NCBI RefSeq assembly: GCF_000020645.1
Contig: NC_011060.1
Location: 184,501-248,500, forward strand
Source: Pelodictyon phaeoclathratiforme BU-1
GTDB taxonomy: Bacteria > Bacteroidota > Chlorobiia > Chlorobiales > Chlorobiaceae
Reading direction: 5' to 3'
Length of the DNA stretch: 64,000 nucleotides
The position numbers and the translations under genes are program-made. A model generated the notes under the pieces. It saw nothing but the letters and a program-made list of their open reading frames with translations. It was not told the origin of the DNA and ran no database searches. Of this stretch, positions 35,669 through 44,658 are shown in pieces (position 1 is the stretch's first letter; each line of letters starts with the position of its first letter).

Positions 35669-38600
35669 ATGACGAAAGAACCCTCCGGCAACCTTAAGGC
35701 AAAAAAGCTTGATGGGGTCACCCTGAAGGCTGCAAATAATTGTTTTCCTATTGTTGGTATTGGTGCTTCAGCAGGAGGATTGGAGGCACTGGAGATTTTT
35801 CTGAAAAATGTTCCTTCCCGGTGCGGTATCGCCTTTGTGATTGTTCAGCATCTTGATCCTACTCACAAGGGGATTATGGTGGAGTTGCTGCAGCGGGTTA
35901 CCGATATCCCGGTCGTTCAGGTGAGAGATCGCCTGAAAATTGAGCCAGACCATGTCTATGTTATTCCTCCAAACAAGGACATGTCGTTGCTGCACGGAGT
36001 ATTGCATCTGCTTGCTCCGGTAGAGCCTCGAGGGCTTCGTTTGCCTATTGATTTCTTTTTTCGCTCACTTGCAGATGATTTGCAACAGCAGAGTATCGGT
36101 GTCATTCTCTCTGGAATGGGCTCCGATGGAAGCCATGGCTTGCGTGCTATAAAAGAGAATGGTGGAGGTGTTTTTGTGCAGGCACCCTCTTCGGCCAAGT
36201 TTGACGGAATGCCTCGAAGTGCCATTGAGGCTGGCAGGGTTGATGTTATTGCTCCCGTTGAGGAGCTTCCTGCTAAAATTATTACCTATCTGCGGCATTT
36301 TCCATTATTACCCTTACAACAGGATCCTCCGCTGGAAGAGAGAGCGTTAAGCGGTCTGGAAAAAGTGGTGATACTCTTGCGAACCCATACCGGGCAGGAT
36401 TTTTCGCTCTATAAAAAAAGCACGATCTATCGCCGCATTGAGCGACGCATGGGTATTCACCAGATTGAAAAAATAGCTGACTATGTTCGCTTTTTGCAGG
36501 AAAACCCCCATGAGACTGATCTGCTTTTCAAAGAACTTCTGATAGGGGTAACCAGTTTTTTCCGCGATCCGGCAGTGTGGGAAATTTTGAAACTGAAGGC
36601 AATTCCAGCCCTGCTTGCTGCTCATCCGGCTGGTGGTGTTTTGCGGGCTTGGGTGGTAGGTTGTTCTTCTGGTGAGGAGGCCTATTCCCTTGCAATTATA
36701 TTTAAGGAGGCTGTTGCATCGGTCAAACCTCTCGGGAATTTCAAATTGCAGATATTTGCAACTGACCTGGATAAAGATGCTATCGACAAAGCCCGTACAG
36801 GATGCTTTCCCTTGAACATTTCGGCAGAAGTCTCAACTGAAAGGCTGCAGCGTTTCTTTGAGCGCGACAATAATAGCTATAGAATATTGCGGGAGATCCG
36901 TGAAACGGTAGTGTTTGCGCCGCAGAATGTGATCATGGATCCCCCTTTTACCAAGCTCGATATTCTGGTTTGCCGAAACCTGCTGATCTATATGGAGCCG
37001 GAGCTGCAGAAAAAGCTTTTTCCACTTTTTCATTACACTCTTAATCCTGGAGGCATTCTTTTTCTGGGAAGTGCCGAGAGCCTTGGTTCATTTACCTCTC
37101 TTTTTAAACCGATTGATGGTAAAACACGGCTTTTCAGCAAGCTTCACCACGGAGTTCGTCCAGAGCCCCTTGCTTTGCCCTTTTCATTTGCGCACTCCTT
37201 GCCTGTGCCTCAGGACGTTGCGATTGATCAGCCAAAATCAAAATCCTCAGCCATCAACCTGCAGTCCATGACAGATCAGTTCCTCCTCGAACATTATACT
37301 CCTGCTGCCGTGTTGACCAATGACAAGGGGGATATCATTTATATCAGCGGCCATACAGGCAAGTATCTTGAACCGGCGGCAGGAAAAGCCAACTGGAATA
37401 TTTTTGCGATGGCACGCGAAGGGCTTCGCTATGAACTGAATCTCATGTTCGGCAATGCACTTCGTCAACAAGGAGTGGCTACAAAAAGAGGACTGAGTGT
37501 CAGCTCGAACGGAGAAACACAGGCTGTCAATCTGACAATCCGGCTTTTGGAAAAGCCGGATGCTTTGCATGGTCTGGTTTTGATTGTGTTTTCCGATGTC
37601 GAAAGGGTTGTGGGAGGAACATTACGGGATCCGGCTCTCTCTGTTGACAGAGGTGGAGCCCGGCAGAAACTGCTCGAGCAGGAATTGAGTCAGGCACGAG
37701 ATGAGATCCTCAGTATCCGTGAGGAGATGCAGACTTCACAGGAGGAGCTCAAATCAACCAATGAAGAGATGCAGTCGGCCAACGAAGAATTGCAGAGCAC
37801 TAACGAGGAGCTGACCACATCGAAGGAAGAGATGCAGTCTATGAACGAGGAGCTGCAGACGGTTAATCACGAACTGCAATCAAAGGTGAGTGATTTATCG
37901 CAGGCCAACAATGATATGAAAAACCTGCTGAACAGTACTGATATTGCAACACTGTTTCTGGACGATGCACTCAACATTCGCCGTTTCACCACACGGACAG
38001 CGGCCATTATCAAACTGATTGCAAGTGACGTAGGACGCCCCATAACCGATATTGTGACGGAGTTGCATTATCCCGCATTAGCTGATGATGCACGAGAGGT
38101 TCTTCATACTCTTGTGTACAGTGAAAAACAGGTTTCAGCCAGTAATGGGCGTTGGTTCAGCGTGAAGATTATGCCATACCGAACACAAGAAAACCGCATT
38201 GTCGGTCTGGTGATCACCTTCAGTGATATCAGTGTAGCAAAAAAGCTCGAAGAGAGCCTGCGGGAGAGCGAAGAGCGTCTTCGGGCAGCAATTGAAAGTT
38301 CGGGTATTATCGTCGCTGCTGTTGACAAGGAGTTTCGTTATATCTGGTTCTATGATCCCCGCCATATGTTCCATGCATCAACTTCAATCGGAATGCGGGA
38401 TGAGGAGCTTCCTGGGATGCAGAACGCCGCTGAACTGATGGAAATCAGGCAAAAAGTTATTGCAACAGGGGAGAGCGTGCACAGGGATTTGATGTTGAAG
38501 CAGGCCGACGGTTGCCGCAGTTTTTATACACTCATTGCAAGGCCTCTGAGAGATGCCGGAGGTAACGTGATCGGAGTGATTACAGTCGCCGCAGACAACA

Positions 38601-39055
38601 CTGCCCGCAAAGAGGCTGAGGTGGCCCAGAAAGAGAGTGAAGATCGTTTTCGCCTTTTGTTTGACGCAATACCCGAGGGTGCTTTACTTCTTGATGCGAA
38701 GGGCAGAATTATTATGGTAAATCCAGAGGCAGAACGTATTTTGGGCTTCTCTCGTGAAGAGATGCAGGGGAAAACCTCTTCGGAGCTTCGCTGGAAAATC
38801 GTTCGGGAAGATGGTTCTGATTTTCCGTTCGAAGAGCATCCGGCCTTTGTCGCATTGCGTACCGCCCAGCCCGTCAGGGGAGTCATTATCGGTGTGTTTC
38901 AACCCGGACACAATCATTGCCGATGGATCCGCATCAATGCACAGCCATGGTTCCAGGCAGGAATGGAAGCACCTTTTCAGGTTTACATGACGTTTGTCGA
39001 TATCAAATCTTTTCGGTCTTGTCCGGAAATTAAGCAGGAGGAAAACCCTTCATGA
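35669..39055 (+). CDS. CheB–CheR–PAS fusion signalling protein
   Basis: 1128 residues. A CheB-type methylesterase domain (about 20–205) with its Ser/His/Asp set (GASAGGLEA, QHLDPTHKG, GMGSDGSHG), a CheR-type SAM methyltransferase (about 230–490; SFFRDPAVWE, VGCSSGEEAYSLAI, VFAPQNVIMDPPF), a long coiled coil of NEEL/NEEM repeats near 670–750, then three PAS-like regions. Unlike many relatives it ends without a histidine-kinase domain. Start at ATG 35669 behind TGAGGATC. It overlaps the PAS–winged-helix gene by 4 bases. The methyl-acceptor substrate is unknown; no chemotaxis receptor is encoded nearby. Confidence 0.9.
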   Translation: MTKEPSGNLKAKKLDGVTLKAANNCFPIVGIGASAGGLEALEIFLKNVPSRCGIAFVIVQHLDPTHKGIMVELLQRVTDIPVVQVRDRLKIEPDHVYVIPPNKDMSLLHGVLHLLAPVEPRGLRLPIDFFFRSLADDLQQQSIGVILSGMGSDGSHGLRAIKENGGGVFVQAPSSAKFDGMPRSAIEAGRVDVIAPVEELPAKIITYLRHFPLLPLQQDPPLEERALSGLEKVVILLRTHTGQDFSLYKKSTIYRRIERRMGIHQIEKIADYVRFLQENPHETDLLFKELLIGVTSFFRDPAVWEILKLKAIPALLAAHPAGGVLRAWVVGCSSGEEAYSLAIIFKEAVASVKPLGNFKLQIFATDLDKDAIDKARTGCFPLNISAEVSTERLQRFFERDNNSYRILREIRETVVFAPQNVIMDPPFTKLDILVCRNLLIYMEPELQKKLFPLFHYTLNPGGILFLGSAESLGSFTSLFKPIDGKTRLFSKLHHGVRPEPLALPFSFAHSLPVPQDVAIDQPKSKSSAINLQSMTDQFLLEHYTPAAVLTNDKGDIIYISGHTGKYLEPAAGKANWNIFAMAREGLRYELNLMFGNALRQQGVATKRGLSVSSNGETQAVNLTIRLLEKPDALHGLVLIVFSDVERVVGGTLRDPALSVDRGGARQKLLEQELSQARDEILSIREEMQTSQEELKSTNEEMQSANEELQSTNEELTTSKEEMQSMNEELQTVNHELQSKVSDLSQANNDMKNLLNSTDIATLFLDDALNIRRFTTRTAAIIKLIASDVGRPITDIVTELHYPALADDAREVLHTLVYSEKQVSASNGRWFSVKIMPYRTQENRIVGLVITFSDISVAKKLEESLRESEERLRAAIESSGIIVAAVDKEFRYIWFYDPRHMFHASTSIGMRDEELPGMQNAAELMEIRQKVIATGESVHRDLMLKQADGCRSFYTLIARPLRDAGGNVIGVITVAADNTARKEAEVAQKESEDRFRLLFDAIPEGALLLDAKGRIIMVNPEAERILGFSREEMQGKTSSELRWKIVREDGSDFPFEEHPAFVALRTAQPVRGVIIGVFQPGHNHCRWIRINAQPWFQAGMEAPFQVYMTFVDIKSFRSCPEIKQEENPS

Positions 39056-40029
39056 CAAGGAAACGAGCACCGTTGGTGGATTTAAGCATATTGCGGCGGC
39101 AGGCTGAAGCGCAACTCATTGCAGGCCGGAAAAAACATCTTGATGTTACCGCTTCCCCTGATGAAATGCAGCGGATTATCCATGAACTGGCAGTATACCA
39201 GATAGAGCTTGAAATGCAGCAGGATGAACTGCTTCAGACGAGATTGGAGCTGGAGGAGAGCCTGGATTGTTACACCGAACTGTATGACTTTGCTCCGCTT
39301 GGCTATCTGACACTCGACCGGGAGGGAGTGATACGAAAGGTAAATCTGAGTGGTTCAAAGCTGATTGGCATTGATCGATCCCACCTGATTGGTGATCGTC
39401 TGGGAGGATTTATTCTGGCTGAAGATCTTCCGGGATATAATGCTATGCTGGAGCGGGTATTCAGCTCCCGTGACCATGCTTCCTGTGAAGTCATACTTCA
39501 GCGTGATGGAACCTCCTCTTCGTTTGATCCTTTCATATCTGGCACAACCGATGTTCTCCATAGCCGTACGGTTCGCATTGATGCTGTTGTCAGTAATGAT
39601 GGCCAAGAGTGCCGTGCAGTCATTTCGGACATCAGTATGCAAAAGCAGGTTGAACGAGAGAATAAAGCGCTCATGGAGCGTTTGATTCAAGCCAGAAGGA
39701 CAAAGTCAATTGATCAGCCCGGCGGCGAATCCACAGGCAACTTTAACCATCAGTTGCTTGACAAAGTCATTCATTCAAGGATACGGTTTGCAGCCCTTTC
39801 CTATTTGTATGTTGTTGAGCAGGCTTGCTTTGTGGAAATCAAGAAACAGGTCAGGACAACCGATGGTAATTTAAGCGTTCATATGCGGATGCTTGAGTTG
39901 GCGGAGTATATCAGTTGCGATAAGGACGTTCAGTCACGCAAGCCGCAAACCATCTACAGGATAACGCCAAAGGGTCACGACGCCTTTATGCAGTACAAGG
40001 AGTGTCTCATGGCGTTTCTTGGTACCTGA
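39052..40029 (+). CDS. PAS domain–winged-helix regulator
   Basis: 325 residues. Residues 15–75 form a helical coiled region (EMQRIIHELAVYQIELEMQQDEL), 80–200 a PAS domain (LYDFAPLGYLTLDREGVIRKVN), and about 235–325 a winged-helix DNA-binding domain of the HTH_34 type (LDKVIHSRIRFAALSYL, DGNLSVHMRMLE, YRITPKG). The ATGA overlap with the CheB–CheR gene implies they are made together. I infer a one-component or relay transcription factor; the palindromes in the following 670 bases are candidate operators. Confidence 0.85.
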   Translation: MTRKRAPLVDLSILRRQAEAQLIAGRKKHLDVTASPDEMQRIIHELAVYQIELEMQQDELLQTRLELEESLDCYTELYDFAPLGYLTLDREGVIRKVNLSGSKLIGIDRSHLIGDRLGGFILAEDLPGYNAMLERVFSSRDHASCEVILQRDGTSSSFDPFISGTTDVLHSRTVRIDAVVSNDGQECRAVISDISMQKQVERENKALMERLIQARRTKSIDQPGGESTGNFNHQLLDKVIHSRIRFAALSYLYVVEQACFVEIKKQVRTTDGNLSVHMRMLELAEYISCDKDVQSRKPQTIYRITPKGHDAFMQYKECLMAFLGT

Positions 40030-40255
40030 TCTGGCTACGATTGGTTGCAGGTTTTGATTGATTCTGTAACCCGCACCAAATGAACTGCGTTTACCTCTTC
40101 GGCCTTCCATGCCACTCTGTTTCAGGCTCCAGCTCATTGGAGCCTTCTTCATAACCTCCATTTCCCTCTTTTGTTCCCCTGTACCTCATGGAGTGTCACG
40201 TTGCCTTGTGATGGTCGGGAAGCACAACTGCAGGACTGTTTTTGTGTTTTTATTT

Positions 40256-40303
40256 CTTTAAAAAATAAAGTTATTTTTCTTTTTATAGCTTTATTTGTTA
40301 AAG
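40256..40303. promoter_or_regulatory. Two CTTTA-N5-TAAAG palindromes in tandem
   Basis: CTTTA-AAAAA-TAAAG at 40256–40270 and CTTTA-TTTGT-TAAAG at 40289–40303, centre to centre 33 bases (about three helical turns). Both are followed by GTTAT. The second ends four bases before a promoter-like -35 element. Confidence 0.55.
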
Positions 40304-40306
40304 TTA

Positions 40307-40336
40307 TTGTGTGTTGTCACTCCTTTTTTGTATAGT
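40307..40336 (+). promoter_or_regulatory. Putative promoter
   Basis: TTGTGT at 40307–40312 and TATAGT at 40331–40336, 18 bases apart, just downstream of a palindrome. A transcript from here would run about 420 bases before the first coding region. Confidence 0.4.
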
Positions 40337-40675
40337 GATGAAGGAGAAGGATGTATAGGAGCAAACTTCTTCATTCTCATCCCGGGGGCTGTTTCTTCAA
40401 CAGCCGTGCAGTAAAAAGTATTCAGTCAGTGCTTTTTCGTTTTCTGATTTACAAATCGTGATTTTACTTCATATGGTGGTGTTGTCTTTGTGCAATATTA
40501 TCCGTTAAGAGTAGAATCGAATGCAATGTTTTTGCTATAACAATATTCTTTTTTTTAAAGAGATTTTTGTATCAAATACATATGTCCAGAGATAAGTTGA
40601 TCAGGCAATCAGTATAATAATGATGATAAAAGAATGCCGAAATAATTAATGATGAATGAACTATTTGTTTGGTAG

Positions 40676-40690
40676 CTTTGTTTATTAAAG
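40676..40690. promoter_or_regulatory. Palindrome CTTT-N7-AAAG
   Basis: CTTTG-TTTAT-TAAAG, with the same flanks (TAG before, TTCA after) as the 40289 site. It lies 74 bases before the start of the DUF5670 gene. Confidence 0.45.
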
Positions 40691-40763
40691 TTCAAGGAGT
40701 GAAGGTATGGTACGATGGTACTTTATTCCGAAAAAAGGTTTGTTAATTAAATGGAGAAACAAA

Positions 40764-40910
40764 ATGCTCGAAACCATAGTCATTATTCTTGTTGTCCTCT
40801 GGCTGTTGGGTGTTGTCACCTCGTATACTATGGGAGGACTTATTCACGGCCTTTTGGTCCTCGCTATTGTGGTCATTCTCATTCGTGTCATTCAAGGTCG
40901 GCGCATTTAA
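40764..40910 (+). CDS. DUF5670 / lmo0937-type small membrane protein
   Basis: 48 residues, two membrane spans: LETIVIILVVLWLLGVV, then GGLIHGLLVLAIVVILIRVIQG, matching the lmo0937/DUF5670 family. Start at ATG 40764 behind GGAGAAACAAA; upstream residues in the longer frame are not conserved. Members are often stress-induced. It heads a run of small stress-like genes. Confidence 0.85.
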   Translation: MLETIVIILVVLWLLGVVTSYTMGGLIHGLLVLAIVVILIRVIQGRRI

Positions 40911-41085
40911 TGACCATGGGGCAGCTTCCGTTTTTTGCTGTGAGCGAAAAAGGGAGGAGAATGGTCGGGAAATTTATAAAACCGGAAAATCCGGACACCA
41001 TGGTGAGAGTGATCTGCTCTTGAATATTTCAGCAGCAGAAGGGTGCTATCATTACTCTGAACAACATATAAACAGGAGAAAAACG

Positions 41086-41655
41086 ATGAAAAAAACCATT
41101 TGGCTTGCTGCTGGCGTTGCAGGAATGCTTCTCGGTACTCCCGCTATTGAGGCTCGCGGGGCGGTGAACGTACAGATTCGTGCTTTGAACGATCACTCGT
41201 TTGTGATTGATTCCCGGCCAAGTTTTATCAATTTGCCGGAGCGGGGTTTTTCAGTAGCAGTCGGAACTCCTTATGATATAGTCTATTACGACCATCGCTA
41301 CTACATAAACCAGAAGGGATCATGGTACCGTTCTTCCAGTTATCGTGGACCGTGGAAGGTTATTCGTGAGAAAAATCTTCCCGGAAAAATAAGAAGACAT
41401 CGCCTTGAAGATATCAAGAGGTATCGGGATACCGAGTATAGCAAAATCAGTAACCGCAGAACTCTGGAGCAGCAGCGCAGTGACGAAAACAATCGCAGAG
41501 TCCTGGAGCAGCAGCGCAGTGATGAAAACAATCGCAGAGTCCTGGAGCAGCAGCGCAGTGATGAAAACAATCGCAGAGTCCTGGAGCAGCAGCGCAGTGA
41601 CGAAAACAATCGTAGAGTTCTGGAGCAGCAGCGCCATGATGAAAACCGCAGATGA
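41086..41655 (+). CDS. Secreted protein with 13-residue charged repeats
   Basis: 189 residues: a signal peptide (TIWLAAGVAGMLLGTPAIEA), a globular part of about 90 residues with a YDIVYYDHRYYINQKGSWYRS segment resembling RcnB/DUF6515-like small periplasmic proteins, then five tandem copies of a 13-residue unit RRVLEQQRSDENN at the C-terminus, predicted helical. Start at ATG 41086 behind AACAGGAGAAAAACG. No function is known. Confidence 0.75.
   Translation: MKKTIWLAAGVAGMLLGTPAIEARGAVNVQIRALNDHSFVIDSRPSFINLPERGFSVAVGTPYDIVYYDHRYYINQKGSWYRSSSYRGPWKVIREKNLPGKIRRHRLEDIKRYRDTEYSKISNRRTLEQQRSDENNRRVLEQQRSDENNRRVLEQQRSDENNRRVLEQQRSDENNRRVLEQQRHDENRR
41452..41646 (+). repeat. 39-base tandem repeat, five units
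   Basis: Units at 41452, 41491, 41530, 41569 and 41608, each 39 bases, in frame with the gene. Units 2–4 are nearly identical; the first and last have diverged. Because 39 is divisible by three, unit number can change without a frameshift. Confidence 0.95.
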
Positions 41656-41717
41656 GAGCTCTTGCAGGCAAGATTGACGGATACTTTTTGAATCTAAAAT
41701 AATACAGGAGAGTCGCT

Positions 41718-42008
41718 ATGAATTTGAAGGAAGCTTATAAAAAGAAAGCTGCTGCCGAGCTGGAACTGGCACAGGCACGATTGGTTGAGTTCAGGGCAAA
41801 AGCAAAAAATTTTAATGCCGAAGCTCATCTCAACTATGCCAAACAGCTTGATGAGTTTGAGCATGGGATCGAAACCGCAAAAGGCAAGCTGAAGGAGCTG
41901 GGTGAGGCGGGAGAAGAGGCTTGGGAGAAGCTCAAGGATGGTGTGGAGAGTGCCTTACGCTCATCAAGTAATGCTCTCAAAGACATTGCTGACAAGTTTA
42001 AGGATTGA
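41718..42008 (+). CDS. Coiled-coil stress-type protein (sll1863-like)
   Basis: 96 residues, almost wholly helical with heptad pattern (AAAELELAQARLVEFRAKAKN), strongly Lys/Glu/Ala rich and without signal or membrane segments. Resembles the sll1863 group of small stress proteins. Good ribosome site ACAGGAGAGTCGCT. The family match is from pattern only. Confidence 0.65.
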   Translation: MNLKEAYKKKAAAELELAQARLVEFRAKAKNFNAEAHLNYAKQLDEFEHGIETAKGKLKELGEAGEEAWEKLKDGVESALRSSSNALKDIADKFKD

Positions 42009-42130
42009 TGCAGTAAACCGTTTACACAGATGGAGCCGCAGCATCGAATTGCTGCGACTTTATTTGCTTTTTTGAAAAATTGCAGTAAAAATTGGTTATA
42101 TCAATCTTATACCTGATATGAGGAGTTCCC

Positions 42131-42592
42131 ATGATCAAGGAAAAAAGAACGCCGATGGATTTGATGGATGATATTTACAGCCTTGCGTATTGGATGACCG
42201 GCTCTGAGAACGCTGCTGTTGAGCTTGTCAACAGAACCTATTTACATGTTGACAGGAATACTCCTGAAAAAGAGATGTTTTCAATATTCAGAGGGTGTTA
42301 TTTTGATAGTTTTGGTCGTGATGGGTTGCATCCTGTATCGAAGTCACTGCGAAAGCCTATGAATCGCCTGGTGGCGTCATTAAGCCGACGGGATGCAGAT
42401 ATCAAGCTCTCGGTATTGTTTTCAGAGATCTCCGGACTGAAACATCGGACGATATCAACAATAATCGGCAAGCCCCTTGATACCATAAGAGTATGGTTGT
42501 CTGCAGGACGCAAATCGCTTGCAACGGGAATGCTCTCTCTTGATGCTCCTCTGTTGCCAGGTGTTTCTTTAACGCGGGAGAGTGTGCTATGA
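42131..42592 (+). CDS. Degenerate ECF sigma-like protein
   Basis: 153 residues. An N-terminal sigma region 2-like helix set (DDIYSLAYWMTGSENAAVELV) and a C-terminal region 4-like helix–turn–helix (FSEISGLKHRTISTIIGKPLDTIRVWLSAGRKSL). The region 2 DNA-melting residues are poorly conserved, so it may be a regulator rather than a working sigma factor. Start behind GAGGAGTTCCC. Its stop overlaps the next gene by 4 bases. Confidence 0.65.
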   Translation: MIKEKRTPMDLMDDIYSLAYWMTGSENAAVELVNRTYLHVDRNTPEKEMFSIFRGCYFDSFGRDGLHPVSKSLRKPMNRLVASLSRRDADIKLSVLFSEISGLKHRTISTIIGKPLDTIRVWLSAGRKSLATGMLSLDAPLLPGVSLTRESVL

Positions 42593-43686
42593 AAAAACTT
42601 CGAATTGCGCAGATAGCTCCCTTGGTGGAGCGTGTTCCTCCGAAGAAATATGGTGGAACCGAAAGAGTTGTTTACCATTTGACGGAAGGATTGGTAGAGA
42701 GAGGTCATGACGTCACCCTGTTTGCCTCGGGAGACTCCATAACCAGTGCCAGGCTTGTTGCTCCCATAAAAGAAGCACTTCGACTTGGAGGAGAGGAGCA
42801 TACGCCCATGATCGTCTCAATGATGATGTTAAGCCGGGTTTATGAGAAAATGCTTCATGAATTTGATATCATTCACTCCCATCTTGAATACCTGACACTT
42901 CCGTATGCTCATAAAACGCTGGTGCCAACTGTTCTGACGATGCATGGCAGACTTGATCTCGGAGATAGTTCAGCAATGCTGAGAACCTACCGTGATATGG
43001 CTTATGTCTCGATCAGTGATTCCCAGCGCCGTCCTGTCGAAGATATCAACTGGGCAAAAACCATCTATCATGGTTACCCAGCCTCCTGTTTTGAATTCAA
43101 TGCGACACCAGGAGACTATTTTCTCTATCTCGGTCGTTTTTCTGAAGAAAAAAAACCTGACCAGGCAATCATGCTCGCTCGTGAGTGCAATATACCGCTG
43201 AAAATTGCAGCCAAAATTGATCCGACAGACCAGGAATATTTTGAGAAAAAAATCAGGCCACTGCTTGATCATCCACTTATTGAGTATGTCGGTGAGGTTG
43301 GTGATCAGCAGAAAGTCGAGCTGTTGAAAAATGCCAAGGCTCTTCTCAATACCATAGATTGGCCTGAGCCGTTTGGTCTGGTCATGATTGAGGCACTTGC
43401 CTGTGGCACTCCGGTTATCGTCAGGGGATGTGGATCTGCTCCGGAAGTGATCACGCATGGTAAAACAGGCTTTATTTGTGAAAGCAAGCTCGACTTTATC
43501 GAAGCTATTCATAAGGTTGATTCCCTGTCGAGGTACGTTTGCCGCGAGGAGTTTGAACGGCGTTTTTCCCTTGATACGATGGTTGATAATTATGAAGAAC
43601 TCTACTATAGCTTGCACCAGAACAGGATGACGAATCATGCTCTGTCAGTTCCATTGCACCAGAATGGAGCAAACGTGTTTGGTTGA
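42589..43686 (+). CDS. GT4-family glycosyltransferase
   Basis: 365 residues. GT-B fold: N-terminal PKKYGGTERVVYHLTEGLVERGHDVTLFASGD-type Gly-rich loop (GGTERVVYHLTEG) and C-terminal FGLVMIEALACGTPVIV with the E-x7-E pattern. Cytoplasmic. Acceptor and sugar donor are unknown. Coupled to the sigma-like gene by an ATGA overlap. Confidence 0.88.
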   Translation: MKKLRIAQIAPLVERVPPKKYGGTERVVYHLTEGLVERGHDVTLFASGDSITSARLVAPIKEALRLGGEEHTPMIVSMMMLSRVYEKMLHEFDIIHSHLEYLTLPYAHKTLVPTVLTMHGRLDLGDSSAMLRTYRDMAYVSISDSQRRPVEDINWAKTIYHGYPASCFEFNATPGDYFLYLGRFSEEKKPDQAIMLARECNIPLKIAAKIDPTDQEYFEKKIRPLLDHPLIEYVGEVGDQQKVELLKNAKALLNTIDWPEPFGLVMIEALACGTPVIVRGCGSAPEVITHGKTGFICESKLDFIEAIHKVDSLSRYVCREEFERRFSLDTMVDNYEELYYSLHQNRMTNHALSVPLHQNGANVFG

Positions 43687-43841
43687 TGCGAGGAATGCTG
43701 TTTTCCGCTGATCCGGAGGGAGCTGTTGAATGATGCCGACTTGATGACTTTATGTGTAGAGATGACCGGAATCAGCGGGTTAATTTGATGTATCAAACAA
43801 GGACAGACAACGCAAAACAATATTTTTTCTGTGGGTGTACT

Positions 43842-44324
43842 ATGAAACAACTGTTCAGTTGGCGAATATTTACAAGTTTCGGGCTTTTTCTCTCTTTTTT
43901 TATGATCCTGATTTCGGGTGTGATACTCTATATCGGCCCATCGGGCAGAGGGCCTGGCGCGATGGGTTGGAGTATGATTGGTTTGACAAAACCAGAATGG
44001 CAAAACCAGCATATTATTTTTGGATTTGCCTTTTCCCTTATCTCCCTGTTTCATCTTTTTGCCATTAATTGGAAAGTGTTCTTTTCTTACCTGAAAACAA
44101 AAAGCACTGACGGAACCAGACGTTCAGTTGAGCTTCTTGCCATCATTGCTCTCTCTCTTCTTTTTGGTATTGGTACCTACAACAAAGTTCAGCCGTTTTC
44201 GGGCATACTTGATTTTGGCAGAAGCATTTCAAAATCATGGGAAGGTCCAAAAATGCAATCTCCAGAAAGGCAGCAGAGGTCAGGTACTATCATCAATTCA
44301 CGCGGTAATCATGAGTCTGAATAA
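43842..44324 (+). CDS. DUF4405 membrane protein
   Basis: 160 residues with about three membrane spans and histidines (HIIFGFAFSLISLFHLFAINWK) placed like haem ligands of small cytochrome-b-like proteins. Start at ATG 43842. The role is unknown; a redox function is inference. Confidence 0.65.
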   Translation: MKQLFSWRIFTSFGLFLSFFMILISGVILYIGPSGRGPGAMGWSMIGLTKPEWQNQHIIFGFAFSLISLFHLFAINWKVFFSYLKTKSTDGTRRSVELLAIIALSLLFGIGTYNKVQPFSGILDFGRSISKSWEGPKMQSPERQQRSGTIINSRGNHESE

Positions 44325-44658
44325 CTTTTCAGGCTGCTGCCGGTGAGGTCGCTTCAATATTCCCTGCCATGTGGTTTGTGAAATGGACGTTGAAGCTACC
44401 CAGCGCGATTTTTCGGAGATGAAGGGGGAAATTTTCTGCCGACAGGCTTTAGGTTGTAGTGTCTGTCTGTTCAAATATGAGCGCTCGGTAGTGTAAACAA
44501 GCGGAACTCTTGCGGTAGAAGGTCGTTGAAAACAGATGGTTCTCCTTTGGAAAATACGCTGATATGATGTACCATCCAGTAATGATTTATAACGCATAAC
44601 GTGCTTGGCGAGCAACCAGAACCCGTTCGTACAATTGGGGTTCCTGCAACGGAATATT
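44325..44658. other. Intergenic region
   Basis: 334 bases. I see no convincing gene, RNA or terminator. A 37-codon frame from an ATG near 44383 lacks a ribosome site and family features. Confidence 0.4.

Larger units (their letters stand above)
40030..40763. other. Long intergenic region with palindromes and a promoter-like site
   Basis: 734 bases with no gene. It contains three CTTT…AAAG palindromes (40256–40270, 40289–40303, 40676–40690), a sigma-70-like promoter (40307–40336) and a hairpin GGCTGTT/AACAGCC (40387–40405). A long 5' untranslated RNA or a small RNA could be encoded here; I cannot tell which. Confidence 0.55.

Noticed and set aside
41452..41646. CRISPR-like tandem repeats
   Set aside because: Units are head-to-tail with no spacers and are in frame in a gene.
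41320..41671. Several long frames on the minus strand and in other frames across the 39-base repeat
   Set aside because: A tandem repeat of length divisible by three keeps all frames open; only the plus-strand gene with signal peptide and ribosome site is credible.
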